Below are positions 43,161 to 51,707 of a DNA stretch of 55,245 nucleotides, one piece after another (the stretch's first letter is position 1; each line of letters opens with the position of its first letter). Source of the DNA: a bacterium (GTDB taxonomy: Bacteria > Actinomycetota > Acidimicrobiia > Acidimicrobiales > Bin134); assembly GCA_028819295.1 (NCBI GenBank), contig JAPPMA010000044.1, forward strand, positions 1 to 55,245, in the 5' to 3' direction. The translations under genes and the position numbers were made by a program. The notes beneath the pieces were generated by a model. The model worked only from the letters and a program-made list of their open reading frames with translations, did not search any database and had not been told where the DNA came from.

Positions 43161-44630
43161 CTAAAAATCCATACCAAATTCTGCGTATCGACAAAGTCGG
43201 CTCTGATCTTCGTCGTTGCCAATTTGAATGAGGTCGAAGACAGGTCTACCTGGTCCGACCAAAACTTTCAATGCCCTGTCTCCTGCGCTTCCCTTGGTGG
43301 GTGCATCAGTGGTAAGGAGAATCAATGGGAAATCGAGTTCGCTTTCTTTCAGAACAGCAGCTTTCCCCAGTGCTTTCCAGAGGGTATCGGTACGTCGCAA
43401 TCCTGATCTTGATGATGTGAACGCTCCAGAAACGTCAAATGCCCAAGTCTGACCAGTTTGATCTCCAGCAAGAAAGTTGAGTTCTAGCCCGATGTGAGTG
43501 AATTTCTGATCTGCCTTGATCCCGTCAAAACCGCAATTCTCAAGCAGCATTTTTGCTAGGACTTTTGCCCGCTGTCCTTCGCGCACTGCTCTTGCCTGGA
43601 AGTCTTCCCCGGGATCCGCTGTCGCAACTGCCGGTAGGCGCACGCGTAGTGGTTTGTCTTCAAAGTTATCGATTGTGTCTAAGCGTAGTTTCTCTTCCAG
43701 TATCCTTTGCTCTGCTTGAAGCAAATAGTCTTCGTCTGTCTCGAAACCAAGATAATGTCGTCCCGTTCGCAGTGCGGCAATTGCAGTTGTGCCGGATCCC
43801 ATGAATGGGTCAAGAATGATATCGCCTTCAAATGTATAAAGATCAACCAAGCGCTTCGGTAGCTCCACAGGAAATGGTGCAGGGTGCCCAACCCGCGTTG
43901 CGCTCTCTGGAGGGATATCCCAAAGATCAGTTGTTGCCTCCAGGAACTCATCCCTAGATATCGTTGAGACTGATGGTCGGCTTTGGGCATGGCGCTCCTC
44001 TGGTTTCAGCGCTCGATCGAAACGACCCTTGCTGGCGAGGACGATTCTCTCAGTAACGTCCCGGAGCACTGGGTTGGCGGGGCTCTGGAAAGTACCCCAA
44101 GCACACGAACCGCCGGCTGCTTTCCCTTTCCACCAGATTGCTTCTCCACGCAGGAGCAGGCCCAGATCTTCGAATATGCGTATCACATCGCTGGCCAATG
44201 ACCTATAGGGTCGCCTTCCAAGATTGGCGACGTTGACTGCGATCCTCCCTCCAGGCTCCAACACCTCTTTGCATTCGCTGAAGACCTGTCGAAGCAGTTC
44301 CAAGTACTCGAAGTAGGTTGCGGGGATCCCGTCGGCGCCGAGTTCCTCCTCGTACTCCTTGCCCGCGAAGTACGGGGGTGAAGTCACGACAAGAGCCACA
44401 GAATTGTCCTCTAGAGGAGGTCGTATCTGGCGTGCGTCTTGACAGTAGATCTTGTCGAGGTTCTCCCCGGGGGGACGATTGATGGTCGTGTCCTGTGACA
44501 CTTCGGGGGCGACGAACCGCTCATAGAAGGCTGATGCATCGTGACTCTCACGTCTGGACGACCCAAATCGAGCTGTTTCAGTGGAAGGTCGTCGGGGGTG
44601 CCCACGTCCACTGGAATGCGACTCGGCCAT
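43161..44630 (-). CDS. Site-specific DNA methyltransferase with an additional C-terminal domain
   Basis: 489 aa from ATG 44630. Beta-class amino-methyltransferase (N4-cytosine or N6-adenine): catalytic TSPPY at residues 83-87 precedes the SAM motif DPFMGSGTT at 274-282, and YLGFETDEDY follows. Residues about 355-489 are not part of the methyltransferase: GLELNFLAGD, WAFDVSGAF and LRRTDTLWKALGKAAVL suggest an alpha/beta domain possibly related to PD-(D/E)xK nucleases, though the catalytic Lys is not evident. No separate restriction gene is adjacent. Base composition is visibly more AT-rich than the neighbours, pointing to transfer. Confidence 0.85.
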   Translation of the reverse strand: MAESHSSGRGHPRRPSTETARFGSSRRESHDASAFYERFVAPEVSQDTTINRPPGENLDKIYCQDARQIRPPLEDNSVALVVTSPPYFAGKEYEEELGADGIPATYFEYLELLRQVFSECKEVLEPGGRIAVNVANLGRRPYRSLASDVIRIFEDLGLLLRGEAIWWKGKAAGGSCAWGTFQSPANPVLRDVTERIVLASKGRFDRALKPEERHAQSRPSVSTISRDEFLEATTDLWDIPPESATRVGHPAPFPVELPKRLVDLYTFEGDIILDPFMGSGTTAIAALRTGRHYLGFETDEDYLLQAEQRILEEKLRLDTIDNFEDKPLRVRLPAVATADPGEDFQARAVREGQRAKVLAKMLLENCGFDGIKADQKFTHIGLELNFLAGDQTGQTWAFDVSGAFTSSRSGLRRTDTLWKALGKAAVLKESELDFPLILLTTDAPTKGSAGDRALKVLVGPGRPVFDLIQIGNDEDQSRLCRYAEFGMDF

Positions 44631-44778
44631 CAACCCAGCATATCCAGCAGAGCGACATCGTCGGTGGACTGGGCGTCTGGCCCCATAGCCGGCGCCGCAC
44701 AATCCGTCAGGCCGGTTTGCACCCTTGCGGATGGGGACGGCTCCGGCCATTTCTGCCCCAGACCGCTATGGTCATGCC

Positions 44779-44994
44779 ATGGCCTACCGGGTGGAGATCG
44801 ACCAGGATGAGTGCATGAGCTCGGGGAGGTGCGTGGCCGACTATCCCGCGGCGTTCGCGTTCGACGACGATGAGCTGGCCACTGTGCTGCCCACCGCGGG
44901 GAACCTCACCGACCAACAGCTCCTCCGGGCCGCCCGCAACTGCCCCTCCCGGGCCATTCAGGCATTCGACGACAACGGCAACCTGCTGGAGTAG
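44779..44994 (+). CDS. 3Fe-4S ferredoxin of the P450-partner type
   Basis: 71 aa. Three cysteines only (C12, C18, C55) in DECMSSGRC and NCPSRAI, the C-x5-C...C-P pattern of single-cluster [3Fe-4S] ferredoxins that feed actinobacterial P450s. The acidic DDDELATV loop follows the family. ATG 44779 gives the standard start. The P450 at 46399 is the obvious partner, though a MazEF-like pair and an SDR lie between; no ferredoxin reductase is in the window. Confidence 0.92.
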   Translation: MAYRVEIDQDECMSSGRCVADYPAAFAFDDDELATVLPTAGNLTDQQLLRAARNCPSRAIQAFDDNGNLLE

Positions 44995-45004
44995 ATTTGA
45001 GTCC

Positions 45005-45018
45005 TGTTACATGTAACA
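45005..45018. promoter_or_regulatory. Perfect 14-bp palindrome upstream of the MazEF-like pair
   Basis: TGTTACATGTAACA reads the same on both strands. It lies 10 bases after the ferredoxin stop and just before the antitoxin gene, where an autoregulatory MazE or MazEF operator is expected. It overlaps TAACAT, a possible -10. Confidence 0.6.
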
Positions 45019-45049
45019 TAGTCTCGTGGACGCGTCGAAAGGAGGCAGA

Positions 45050-45259
45050 GTGGGTGGCACGCCAACTTCAGAGAGGGTGAGTGCTTACCGGGAACGGATG
45101 AGAGAGCAGGGTCTACGTCTCATTCAGGTCTGGGTTCCCGACGTGCGGGATCCTGACTTTTCGTCTGAAGCCCACCAACAGTCCCTCTCCGTCGCATCCA
45201 GCTCACAATCTGCCGACGACCAAGAGTTCATCGATACCATCAGCGTTTCTGTTGAATGA
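45050..45259 (+). CDS. MazE-like antitoxin (DUF3018 type)
   Basis: 69 aa. RVSAYRERMREQGLRLIQVWVPD and the C-terminal EAHQQSLSVA and DDQEFIDTIS are characteristic of DUF3018 'antitoxin MazE family' proteins. GTG 45050 is chosen because a perfect AAAGGAGG lies four bases upstream; GTG 45026 is an alternative that would fit a leaderless transcript. The stop overlaps the toxin start (ATGA). Confidence 0.85.
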   Translation: MGGTPTSERVSAYRERMREQGLRLIQVWVPDVRDPDFSSEAHQQSLSVASSSQSADDQEFIDTISVSVE

Positions 45260-45588
45260 AGCGCGCGGAGATATGGACCGCAGCAGGGGGCGGCGGTTAT
45301 GCAGGTAAGCCGAGGCCAGTGGTAGTCATCCAAGATGATCGCTTTGACGCCACGAACTCGGTCACGGTGTGTGCATTCACAACAGATCCCACCGAAGCCC
45401 CCCTAATCCGACTTGCGGTGGTACCAGACCCTGCCAACGGCCTGCGTGAGCGAAGCAGCCTGATGGTCGACAAGATCACAACAGTTCGCCGAGAGACCCT
45501 GGGCGAGAAGATCGGGGAACTGGCTCACCAAGACGTAACCCGCCTAGAACGAGCCGTGATGATCTTCTTCGGACTTGCGGGCGGCTGA
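45256..45588 (+). CDS. MazF/PemK-family endoribonuclease toxin
   Basis: 110 aa. The MazF barrel is clear: KRAEIWTAAGGGGYAGKPRPVVV at the start (split at residue about 14 by the variable loop), DRFDATNSVTVCAFTTD, and VDKITTVRRETLGEKIGEL near the C-terminus. These proteins cut mRNA or tRNA at short sequences. It is co-translated with the DUF3018 antitoxin. Confidence 0.9.
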   Translation: MKRAEIWTAAGGGGYAGKPRPVVVIQDDRFDATNSVTVCAFTTDPTEAPLIRLAVVPDPANGLRERSSLMVDKITTVRRETLGEKIGELAHQDVTRLERAVMIFFGLAGG

Positions 45589-45603
45589 CTAGGGTTGGCG
45601 CTC

Positions 45604-46377
45604 GTGACCAAATCAATGATTGTGACGGGGGCCGGACACGGCATCGGCGCCGAGATAGCCCGGCAGGCAGCCGCCGCCGGCTACCGGGTGGGGGTGCTGG
45701 ACATCAACGGCGAGGCCGCCGAGCAGATTGCGGAGTCTCTCCCCGATGCAGCGCCCCTGGTGGCATCTAGCACCGACTCCAGTGCCGTTGAATCCGCGCT
45801 GTATGCCTTCGGCACCCCGGATGCGCTGGTCAACAACGCGGGCATTGTGCGGTTCACCCCGCTGGTCGACCACTCGGAGGACGACTGGCGGGCAGTGGTG
45901 GATGTGAACCTCACCGGCCCCTTCGTGTGCGGTCGAGCGGTGGCCCGCCGGCTCATTGCTGAGGATCGCCAAGGGTCGATCGTCAACATCGCATCCATAA
46001 ACGGCATCGCTCCCGGCCCCAATTCCGGGGCGTATAGCCCGACCAAGGCCGCCGTAATCCAGCTCACCCGGCAGATGGCCATCGAATGGGGCTCAGCCGG
46101 CATCCGGGTCAACTCGGTGGCCCCCGGCATCATCGACGACGGCATGTCGGCCCCCGTTCTGGCCGACCCCGAAGTGCGGGCCACCCGCTCGGAACGCACC
46201 CCCAGCCGGCGGCTGGGCACCGCGGCCGACATTGCCAAGGCCGTGATGTGGCTGTGCTCGGAAGACGCCGAATACGTCAACGGTCACAATCTGGTGGTGG
46301 ACGGCGGCGTGGTTTCGACCGTGCTGGCCGGAATGCCCCGCCCCGCGTCCATCGACGGTATCGACGAAGACAACTGA
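45604..46377 (+). CDS. SDR-family oxidoreductase
   Basis: 257 aa. TGAGHGIG, Asp-type NAD(H) site in VLDINGEA, NNAG, S in NIASING, YSPTK. GTG 45604 is the probable start (TTG 45595 and ATG 45613 possible). It begins the P450/thiolase cluster, 21 bases before the P450 gene; an alcohol produced by the P450 would be a natural substrate (inference). Confidence 0.9.
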   Translation: MTKSMIVTGAGHGIGAEIARQAAAAGYRVGVLDINGEAAEQIAESLPDAAPLVASSTDSSAVESALYAFGTPDALVNNAGIVRFTPLVDHSEDDWRAVVDVNLTGPFVCGRAVARRLIAEDRQGSIVNIASINGIAPGPNSGAYSPTKAAVIQLTRQMAIEWGSAGIRVNSVAPGIIDDGMSAPVLADPEVRATRSERTPSRRLGTAADIAKAVMWLCSEDAEYVNGHNLVVDGGVVSTVLAGMPRPASIDGIDEDN

Positions 46378-46398
46378 TCCACAAGGAGGCCAAACCCG

Positions 46399-47592
46399 AT
46401 GGCAGAGTTCACCCTTACCCGGTTCGACGACGTTCGAGATGGCTACCGGCAGAAGGGACTAAAGCAAGCGCTGTACGACGCCGCCGGGGTGATCATGGCC
46501 GACACCCTGCTCACCCTGTGGGGAGACGATCACCGCCGACGCCGTCGGCTGGAGAATCGGCTTTTCCGCCGGGAGACGTTCGAGCACTACGAGCGTGATC
46601 TGCTGCCCATCGCGGTGGACGCAGTGCTGGACCCCGCGGCAGCCGCTGGGCAGGGCGACGTGGTGCCGTTGGCCCGGCGCATCGTGGTCAACCTCACCGC
46701 CGCCGCAGCCGGGGTGGACTACTCGGAGGGCACGGCGGAAGAGACCGATCGGCTGTACTCCTATGCGGTCAAGTTCAGCGAAGGGGCCACTGCGGTCCAC
46801 AGCACCAGAGACCCCGAGGAGTTGAAGGCGGAGGTGGCCGACGCATTGGAGCGCTGGGACGAGGAGTTCTTCGCCCCGTCGCTGGCTCGCCGCTCCGACC
46901 TCTTCGAGCGGTTCGTCGCCGGGGAAATCTCCGAGGACGACCTGCCCAAAGATGTGCTCACGGTGCTGGTCCGCAATCAGGACTCCCTGGACCTGCCCCG
47001 AGATGTGGTTCGCCGAGAGGTGGCCTTCTACATGCTGGCCGGGATGCACTCCACCGGGGCTGCTACCACGCACGCCGTCCACGGCGCGTTCGGCTGGTTC
47101 GACGACCATTCCGAAGACCGCGCCCGCATGATCGAAGATCCGGTGTTTCTCCAGCACTGCGTACACGAGTCCATGCGGCTGCATCCGGCCAGTCCGGTGG
47201 CCCGCCGGGAGGCGGTGGAGCCGGTCACCCTGCGCGACGGAACCGAGATGGCGGTGGGCGACACTGCGGTGTTCGACCTGTGGTCGGCCAACCGCGACAC
47301 CGAGGTGTTCGGGGCCGATGCCGACAGTTTCAACCCGCTCCGCTCGATTCGCGACGACGTGCCCCGCTGGGGCCACACCTTCGGCGGGGGGCGACACGCC
47401 TGTATTGGTATGGAGCTCGACGGCGGTGTGCCCGCCGATGAGAACACCGGGGCGCCCATCCTGCTGGGAACGGTGGCGCTGATCTTGCGGGGCCTGCTGG
47501 CCCGCGGTGCTCGGCGCGACCCAGAGAATCCTCCCCAGCAAGACCCCAACATCGCCCGGGTCTGGTGGGGGCAGTACCCCGTATTGTTCTGA
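46399..47592 (+). CDS. Cytochrome P450 with unusual I-helix
   Basis: 397 aa. Haem loop FGGGRHACIG (residues 328-337, ligand C335) and the E-x-x-R pair (E257, R260 in HESMR) are intact. The I-helix reads AGMHST (214-219) where nearly all P450 monooxygenases have AGxET or AGxDT, so the acid-alcohol pair that delivers protons to bound O2 is missing. It may still oxygenate by a different proton route, or act on peroxide or as an isomerase. AAGGAGGC precedes the ATG. Partner candidates: ferredoxin 44779; SDR 45604. Confidence 0.93.
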   Translation: MAEFTLTRFDDVRDGYRQKGLKQALYDAAGVIMADTLLTLWGDDHRRRRRLENRLFRRETFEHYERDLLPIAVDAVLDPAAAAGQGDVVPLARRIVVNLTAAAAGVDYSEGTAEETDRLYSYAVKFSEGATAVHSTRDPEELKAEVADALERWDEEFFAPSLARRSDLFERFVAGEISEDDLPKDVLTVLVRNQDSLDLPRDVVRREVAFYMLAGMHSTGAATTHAVHGAFGWFDDHSEDRARMIEDPVFLQHCVHESMRLHPASPVARREAVEPVTLRDGTEMAVGDTAVFDLWSANRDTEVFGADADSFNPLRSIRDDVPRWGHTFGGGRHACIGMELDGGVPADENTGAPILLGTVALILRGLLARGARRDPENPPQQDPNIARVWWGQYPVLF

Positions 47593-47606
47593 TAGGCAGA
47601 TCACTG

Positions 47607-48026
47607 ATGGACGGGCCGACTGGCGAGCTAGAGGACCGGAGTCTGCGCCCGCTGACCGGGGAGTTCTGGGCCGCGGTCGACCGGGAAGAGCTGGTCCGCC
47701 CGGTGTGCGGCGACTGCGGCCGCAGCTTCTTCGTCCCCCAGTTCGCCTGTCCGCGATGCCAGAGCACCAACTGGGCCTATGAGCCCAGCAGCGGCCGGGG
47801 CCGGGTACACAGCCACACCACCGTGCATCGGCCCCCCACCCCGGCGTTCACCGCCCCCTATGTGCTGGCCGACGTGGACGTGGAGGAGGGCTGGCACCTG
47901 CTGACATGGATCGTGGATTGCGAACCCGATCAGGTGGCAATTGACATGCCGGTGACCGTGAAATTCGTTACCGGCCCCGACGGGCATCGGCTTCCGGCGT
48001 TTGCCCCTGACGGGGCGGCCCGGTGA
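47607..48026 (+). CDS. DUF35 zinc-ribbon/OB-fold acyl-CoA-associated protein
   Basis: 139 aa. The rubredoxin-like ribbon has C-x2-C in VCGDCGRSFFVPQFACPRC (four Cys), and an OB fold follows (GRGRVHSHTTVHRPPTPAF; FVTGPDGHRLPAF). DUF35 proteins pair with thiolase-like enzymes; in steroid side-chain degradation the DUF35 domain of ChsH2 activates the aldolase Ltp2. A thiolase-like gene lies two genes downstream, so the same pairing is likely. ATG 47607. The stop overlaps the CoA ligase (GTGA). Confidence 0.9.
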   Translation: MDGPTGELEDRSLRPLTGEFWAAVDREELVRPVCGDCGRSFFVPQFACPRCQSTNWAYEPSSGRGRVHSHTTVHRPPTPAFTAPYVLADVDVEEGWHLLTWIVDCEPDQVAIDMPVTVKFVTGPDGHRLPAFAPDGAAR

Positions 48027-49549
48027 ACGTCGGCTTAGCGTTCGCCCGCAACGCGGCCCGTCATCCCCGCGATCCCGCCATCTTTGGCGAAAGGGAGCTA
48101 GACAACCGCCAGCTCGACGAGCGCACCAACCGCATCGCCAATGCCCTGCTCGGCACCCATCGCCTGGCCAAAGGCGACCGGGTGGCCCTGCTGGTGGCCA
48201 ACCGCCCGGAGGTGGTGGAGGTGCTGGGCGGCATCACCAAAGCCGGCGGCTGCTATGTGGGGTTGAACTTCCGCCTCGGCTCGGTGGAGTTGGAGCAGGT
48301 GTTCGACAACGCCGACCCGGTGCTGGCCATCACCGACACCGAGCACCGGGATCAGCTCGACGGTGTGGACTTGCCGGTAATCGACATCGACCGCGACCTC
48401 GACGCCCTGGCCGACGCTGCGTCGAAAACACCTCCCGACACCCTCCATCAGGTCGGCCCAGAAGACGACTTCTGCATCGTGTACACCAGCGGCACCACCG
48501 GGCGGCCCAAAGGGGTGTACTTCGACCACGCCCGGGTGCTCCAGCACGCCACCGTGGCCTGCCTGGAGTACGAGATCGACCGCCACAGCCGCTACCTCGT
48601 CCAGATTCCCCACAACTCCAGCGTGAACATCACCATCCTCCCGTGCCTGCTCATCGGCGCGGCCCAGGGATTTGTCGACAGCCGCAACTTCGACCCGGTG
48701 CGCTACGCCCGCCTGGTGGAAGACCACGGGGTAAGCCACTCGTTTCTGGTGCCCACCCAGCTCATGCGCCTACTCGACCGACTCGACCGTTCCGACGACC
48801 ACAGGCTGGGGTCGCTGCGCACGCTGGGCTACGGCTCTTCGCCCATCTCCCCCGACCGCCTGGCTGAGTTGGTGGAGCGCTTCGGCCCGGTGTTCAACCA
48901 GCTCTACGGCATGGCCGAGATCGCCTCCATCGGCACCATCCTGCGCAAGGAAGACCATGTGCGGGGCTTGCAGGAGCGGCCCGAGCTGCTGTCGTCGTGC
49001 GGGCAGCCGTCGTATGCGGTGGACGTGCGGGTGGTGGACCCCGACGGCCGCGACATCTCGGTAGGGGAGCGGGGCGAGGTGATCTTCGGCGGCCCCCATG
49101 TGATGAAGGGCTACTTCCGGGATCCCGAGCGCACCGCCGAGGCCCTGCGGGACGGGTGGATGCACAGCGGCGACGTGGCCGAGGTGGACGAGGATGGCTT
49201 CATCTACATCGTCGACCGGATGAAGAACCTCATCATCCGAGGCGGGCTCAACATCGCCCCCACCGAGATCGAGAACGTGCTCTACCGCCACCCCGCGGTG
49301 CTGGAGGCGTCGGTGATCGGCGTGCCCGACCCCGAGTGGGGTGAGGCCATCGTGGCTGTGGTGGCCCTCAAGCAGGGGGCGGCGGCCGGCGACCAGGAGT
49401 TGCGGCTGTGGTGCCGGCAGTCGGAGCTGACCTCCATCAAGATCCCCGAGCGGGTGGAGTTCGCCGATTCGCTGCCCAAGAACGCGGTGGGCAAGATCGC
49501 CAAGGAGGAGTTGCGGAGCCGCTATTGGGGGGAGGGTCGGCGGGTGTGA
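48023..49549 (+). CDS. Acyl-CoA synthetase (AMP-forming, ANL superfamily)
   Basis: 508 aa. ATP-binding loop YTSGTTGRPKGV (residues about 154-165), GYGSSPIS, LYGMAEIASIGT, GDVAEVDEDGFIYIVDR hinge and C-terminal catalytic Lys in PKNAVGKIAKEEL. It activates a carboxylic acid to its CoA thioester, probably the substrate handled by the neighbouring P450, SDR and thiolase-like enzymes. GTG start overlaps the DUF35 stop; its own stop overlaps the thiolase-like start. Confidence 0.93.
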   Translation: MNVGLAFARNAARHPRDPAIFGERELDNRQLDERTNRIANALLGTHRLAKGDRVALLVANRPEVVEVLGGITKAGGCYVGLNFRLGSVELEQVFDNADPVLAITDTEHRDQLDGVDLPVIDIDRDLDALADAASKTPPDTLHQVGPEDDFCIVYTSGTTGRPKGVYFDHARVLQHATVACLEYEIDRHSRYLVQIPHNSSVNITILPCLLIGAAQGFVDSRNFDPVRYARLVEDHGVSHSFLVPTQLMRLLDRLDRSDDHRLGSLRTLGYGSSPISPDRLAELVERFGPVFNQLYGMAEIASIGTILRKEDHVRGLQERPELLSSCGQPSYAVDVRVVDPDGRDISVGERGEVIFGGPHVMKGYFRDPERTAEALRDGWMHSGDVAEVDEDGFIYIVDRMKNLIIRGGLNIAPTEIENVLYRHPAVLEASVIGVPDPEWGEAIVAVVALKQGAAAGDQELRLWCRQSELTSIKIPERVEFADSLPKNAVGKIAKEELRSRYWGEGRRV

Positions 49550-50712
49550 GCAGCGTTCATCCGCTTCACCGGGTGGCCATTGCCGGCGTGGCGGCCACCG
49601 AGATGGCCCGCCAGCTCGACACCACCTCGGCGGAGGTGTCCCTTCGGGCCGCGTTGGCTGCCCTCGACGACGCCGGGCTGACGGTGGCCGACATCGACGG
49701 GGTGGCCGCCCGATGGCCCGGACCGGGGGGCACCGTGTTCCAACCCGGACCGGCCGACTGGGCCGAGGTTTTCGGCCGTCCGCTGCGCTGGGTGGGCGAC
49801 ACCTATCCCCAGGGAGTGCCCGGCGTGCTGGATGCCGCGGCCGCGGTGGCCGCCGGGCTGTGCGAGACAGCGCTGGTGTTCGGCGGCCAGGCCGGGGTCA
49901 TGGGCGGGGCCGGCGTGGCCGACTACACCCGGCCCGACAACGAGTTCATCGCCTGCTGGGGATCGCTCACCGCCGCCCAGTTCGCCCTGGTGGCCCAGGT
50001 GTACCGGCACCGGTTCGCCCCCGACCTCGAGCGGGTGGCCGCCATTGCCGCCGCCATCCGCACCGCCGGTTCCAACAACCCGGCTGCGGTGATGGCTGGC
50101 CGCGGCCCTTACACCGCGGCCGACGTGTTGGCCTCGCCGATGGTGGCCGAACCGTTCCGCCTGCTGGATCTGTGCCTGGCCACCGAGGGGGCCGCAGCCA
50201 TGGTGATCACCACCGCCGAGAGGGCCCGTGATCTTGTCCAGCCGCCGGTGGCCATCCTGGGCGGAGGGGCAGAATGGCACCGCCAGCAGTACGTGAATCC
50301 GCCCCGCTACGACGAGGTGTGGGGCTTGGGGGCCGACGCCGCCCATCGGGCGTTCGAGCTGGCCGAGCTAGGGCCCCAGGATGTGGACGTGTTCGAGTTC
50401 TACGACATCAACACCTACGAGGTGGTGCGCCAATTCGAGATGCTGGGTCTGTGCGCCGAGGGGGAGGGGGCCGACTACCTGTGGGAGGCGGGCATCGGCG
50501 TCGATGGCCGCCACCCTCTCAACACCGACGGCGGCCTGCTCAGTTACAGCCACATCGGCTGGGGCGGCCCCACCCTCAAAGTGGTCGAGGCGGTGCGCCA
50601 AATCCGGGGCACCGCCGGCCCCGGCCAAGTCGCCGATGCCGAGGTCGCCCTGGTCACCGGCGCCGGCGCCGGCGCCCAATACCACAACGCCATGATCTTG
50701 GGCCGGGGATAG
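49546..50712 (+). CDS. Thiolase-superfamily protein lacking the nucleophile Cys (SCP-x/Ltp2-like)
   Basis: 388 aa. Thiolase fold of the SCP-x/lipid-transfer branch: DVFEFYDINTYEVVRQFEMLG and LNTDGGLLSYSHIGWGGP are diagnostic. The loop that normally carries the acyl-accepting Cys (C-x-S-G) is replaced by TYPQGVPGVLDAAAAV, so it cannot make an acyl-enzyme. This matches Ltp2-type retro-aldolases, which cleave 3-hydroxyacyl-CoA side chains with DUF35 partners. GTG 49546 overlaps the ligase stop (GTGA). Chemistry is inferred from family and neighbours. Confidence 0.85.
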   Translation: MSSVHPLHRVAIAGVAATEMARQLDTTSAEVSLRAALAALDDAGLTVADIDGVAARWPGPGGTVFQPGPADWAEVFGRPLRWVGDTYPQGVPGVLDAAAAVAAGLCETALVFGGQAGVMGGAGVADYTRPDNEFIACWGSLTAAQFALVAQVYRHRFAPDLERVAAIAAAIRTAGSNNPAAVMAGRGPYTAADVLASPMVAEPFRLLDLCLATEGAAAMVITTAERARDLVQPPVAILGGGAEWHRQQYVNPPRYDEVWGLGADAAHRAFELAELGPQDVDVFEFYDINTYEVVRQFEMLGLCAEGEGADYLWEAGIGVDGRHPLNTDGGLLSYSHIGWGGPTLKVVEAVRQIRGTAGPGQVADAEVALVTGAGAGAQYHNAMILGRG

Positions 50713-50722
50713 CGGCCCTGGG

Positions 50723-51613
50723 CTAGTCCGACGCCCAATCCAGCTCCGTCTTCATGGCCTCCTCGCCGCGGCGGCCGATGGTGAGCAGGCGGGGGTCGTC
50801 GGAGCGGCCGTCGAGCCAGGCCCGGATGGCCCGCATGGATGCGGTGAAGGAGCGGACTCGCTCGAAGCGGGCGGCATAAACCAAGCGCTCCTGGTCGAGC
50901 GGGGGGCCGTAGTCGGCGGAGTCGTCAATCACGCACCAGCCGGAGAAGCGGCGGGTGAAGGCCACGTCGCACATGGGGTCGCCGGGCCAGGCCCGCTCCC
51001 AGTCCAAGATGCCGCCCAACTCTCCCGGTGCGTTCCAGCTCAGGTTGGCGAACCGGAAGTCGCCGTGGCACCACACCGCGGGCTCGTCGCAGTCGGGCCG
51101 GTTGGCTCGCAGCCATCGCAGGGCCGCTTCGAACTCGGGGTGTCGGTCGGGTGCGGCCCGCCGGTAAGCGGCCTCGGTACGCCCCAATTCCGCGTCGTAG
51201 GCTTCGGCTACCGTCAACGGCGCGGTCAGACTGTGGAGCTCGCCCAGTGCCTGGGCCGCAGCGGCGGTGTATTTGGAGCGGTGCTCGGTCACGTCGTCGA
51301 GCCGCAAGACCTGTCCCGGTACCCGGGTGTGAACGCCGAAGGGCCTGCCGATGGGGTTGGAGGCGTCAGATTGGACGGCCAACACCCGGGGCGCTGGCAC
51401 AATTCCCTCCACCCGGCGCAGGTTGGCGGCTTCGACTTCTGGATCGTAGGGGTCGAGCGGTCCCCCTCGGGGTGCCACCCGCACGATCACATCGTCCACC
51501 CCAAGCGTCACCCACGAGAACCCCCGGTTCAGGCGCTCGATGCGGGGAAGGGCGCCCACACCGTCGAACACCTCTGCCACCGCACGGCCCACCGCGGTGG
51601 GCGACAAATCCAT
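50723..51613 (-). CDS. Aminoglycoside-phosphotransferase-like kinase (acyl-CoA dehydrogenase-linked type)
   Basis: 296 aa. Catalytic loop WCHGDFRFANLSWN and metal motif GILDWERAWPGDPMCDVA are intact; the N-lobe includes FSWVTLGVDDVIVRV. It belongs to the APH-fold group often found with acyl-CoA genes in actinobacteria (ACAD10-like), thought to phosphorylate hydroxy-acids or hydroxyacyl-CoAs rather than antibiotics. It is read toward the thiolase-like gene and shares a 95-bp divergent region with the MFS gene. Confidence 0.88.
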   Translation of the reverse strand: MDLSPTAVGRAVAEVFDGVGALPRIERLNRGFSWVTLGVDDVIVRVAPRGGPLDPYDPEVEAANLRRVEGIVPAPRVLAVQSDASNPIGRPFGVHTRVPGQVLRLDDVTEHRSKYTAAAAQALGELHSLTAPLTVAEAYDAELGRTEAAYRRAAPDRHPEFEAALRWLRANRPDCDEPAVWCHGDFRFANLSWNAPGELGGILDWERAWPGDPMCDVAFTRRFSGWCVIDDSADYGPPLDQERLVYAARFERVRSFTASMRAIRAWLDGRSDDPRLLTIGRRGEEAMKTELDWASD

Positions 51614-51707
51614 AAATGGAGCGTACCGGGCCGCCCATGAGCCTCAGACCACACTACCGGTTCCGCCGCCCGGTAACGTCGCCTGGAGTGGTGAGCGGAC
51701 ACGGCGA

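Noticed and set aside
50723-51613. Aminoglycoside resistance gene
   Set aside because: The APH fold is present, but the context (acyl-CoA cluster) and lack of close likeness to known resistance enzymes favour a metabolic kinase.
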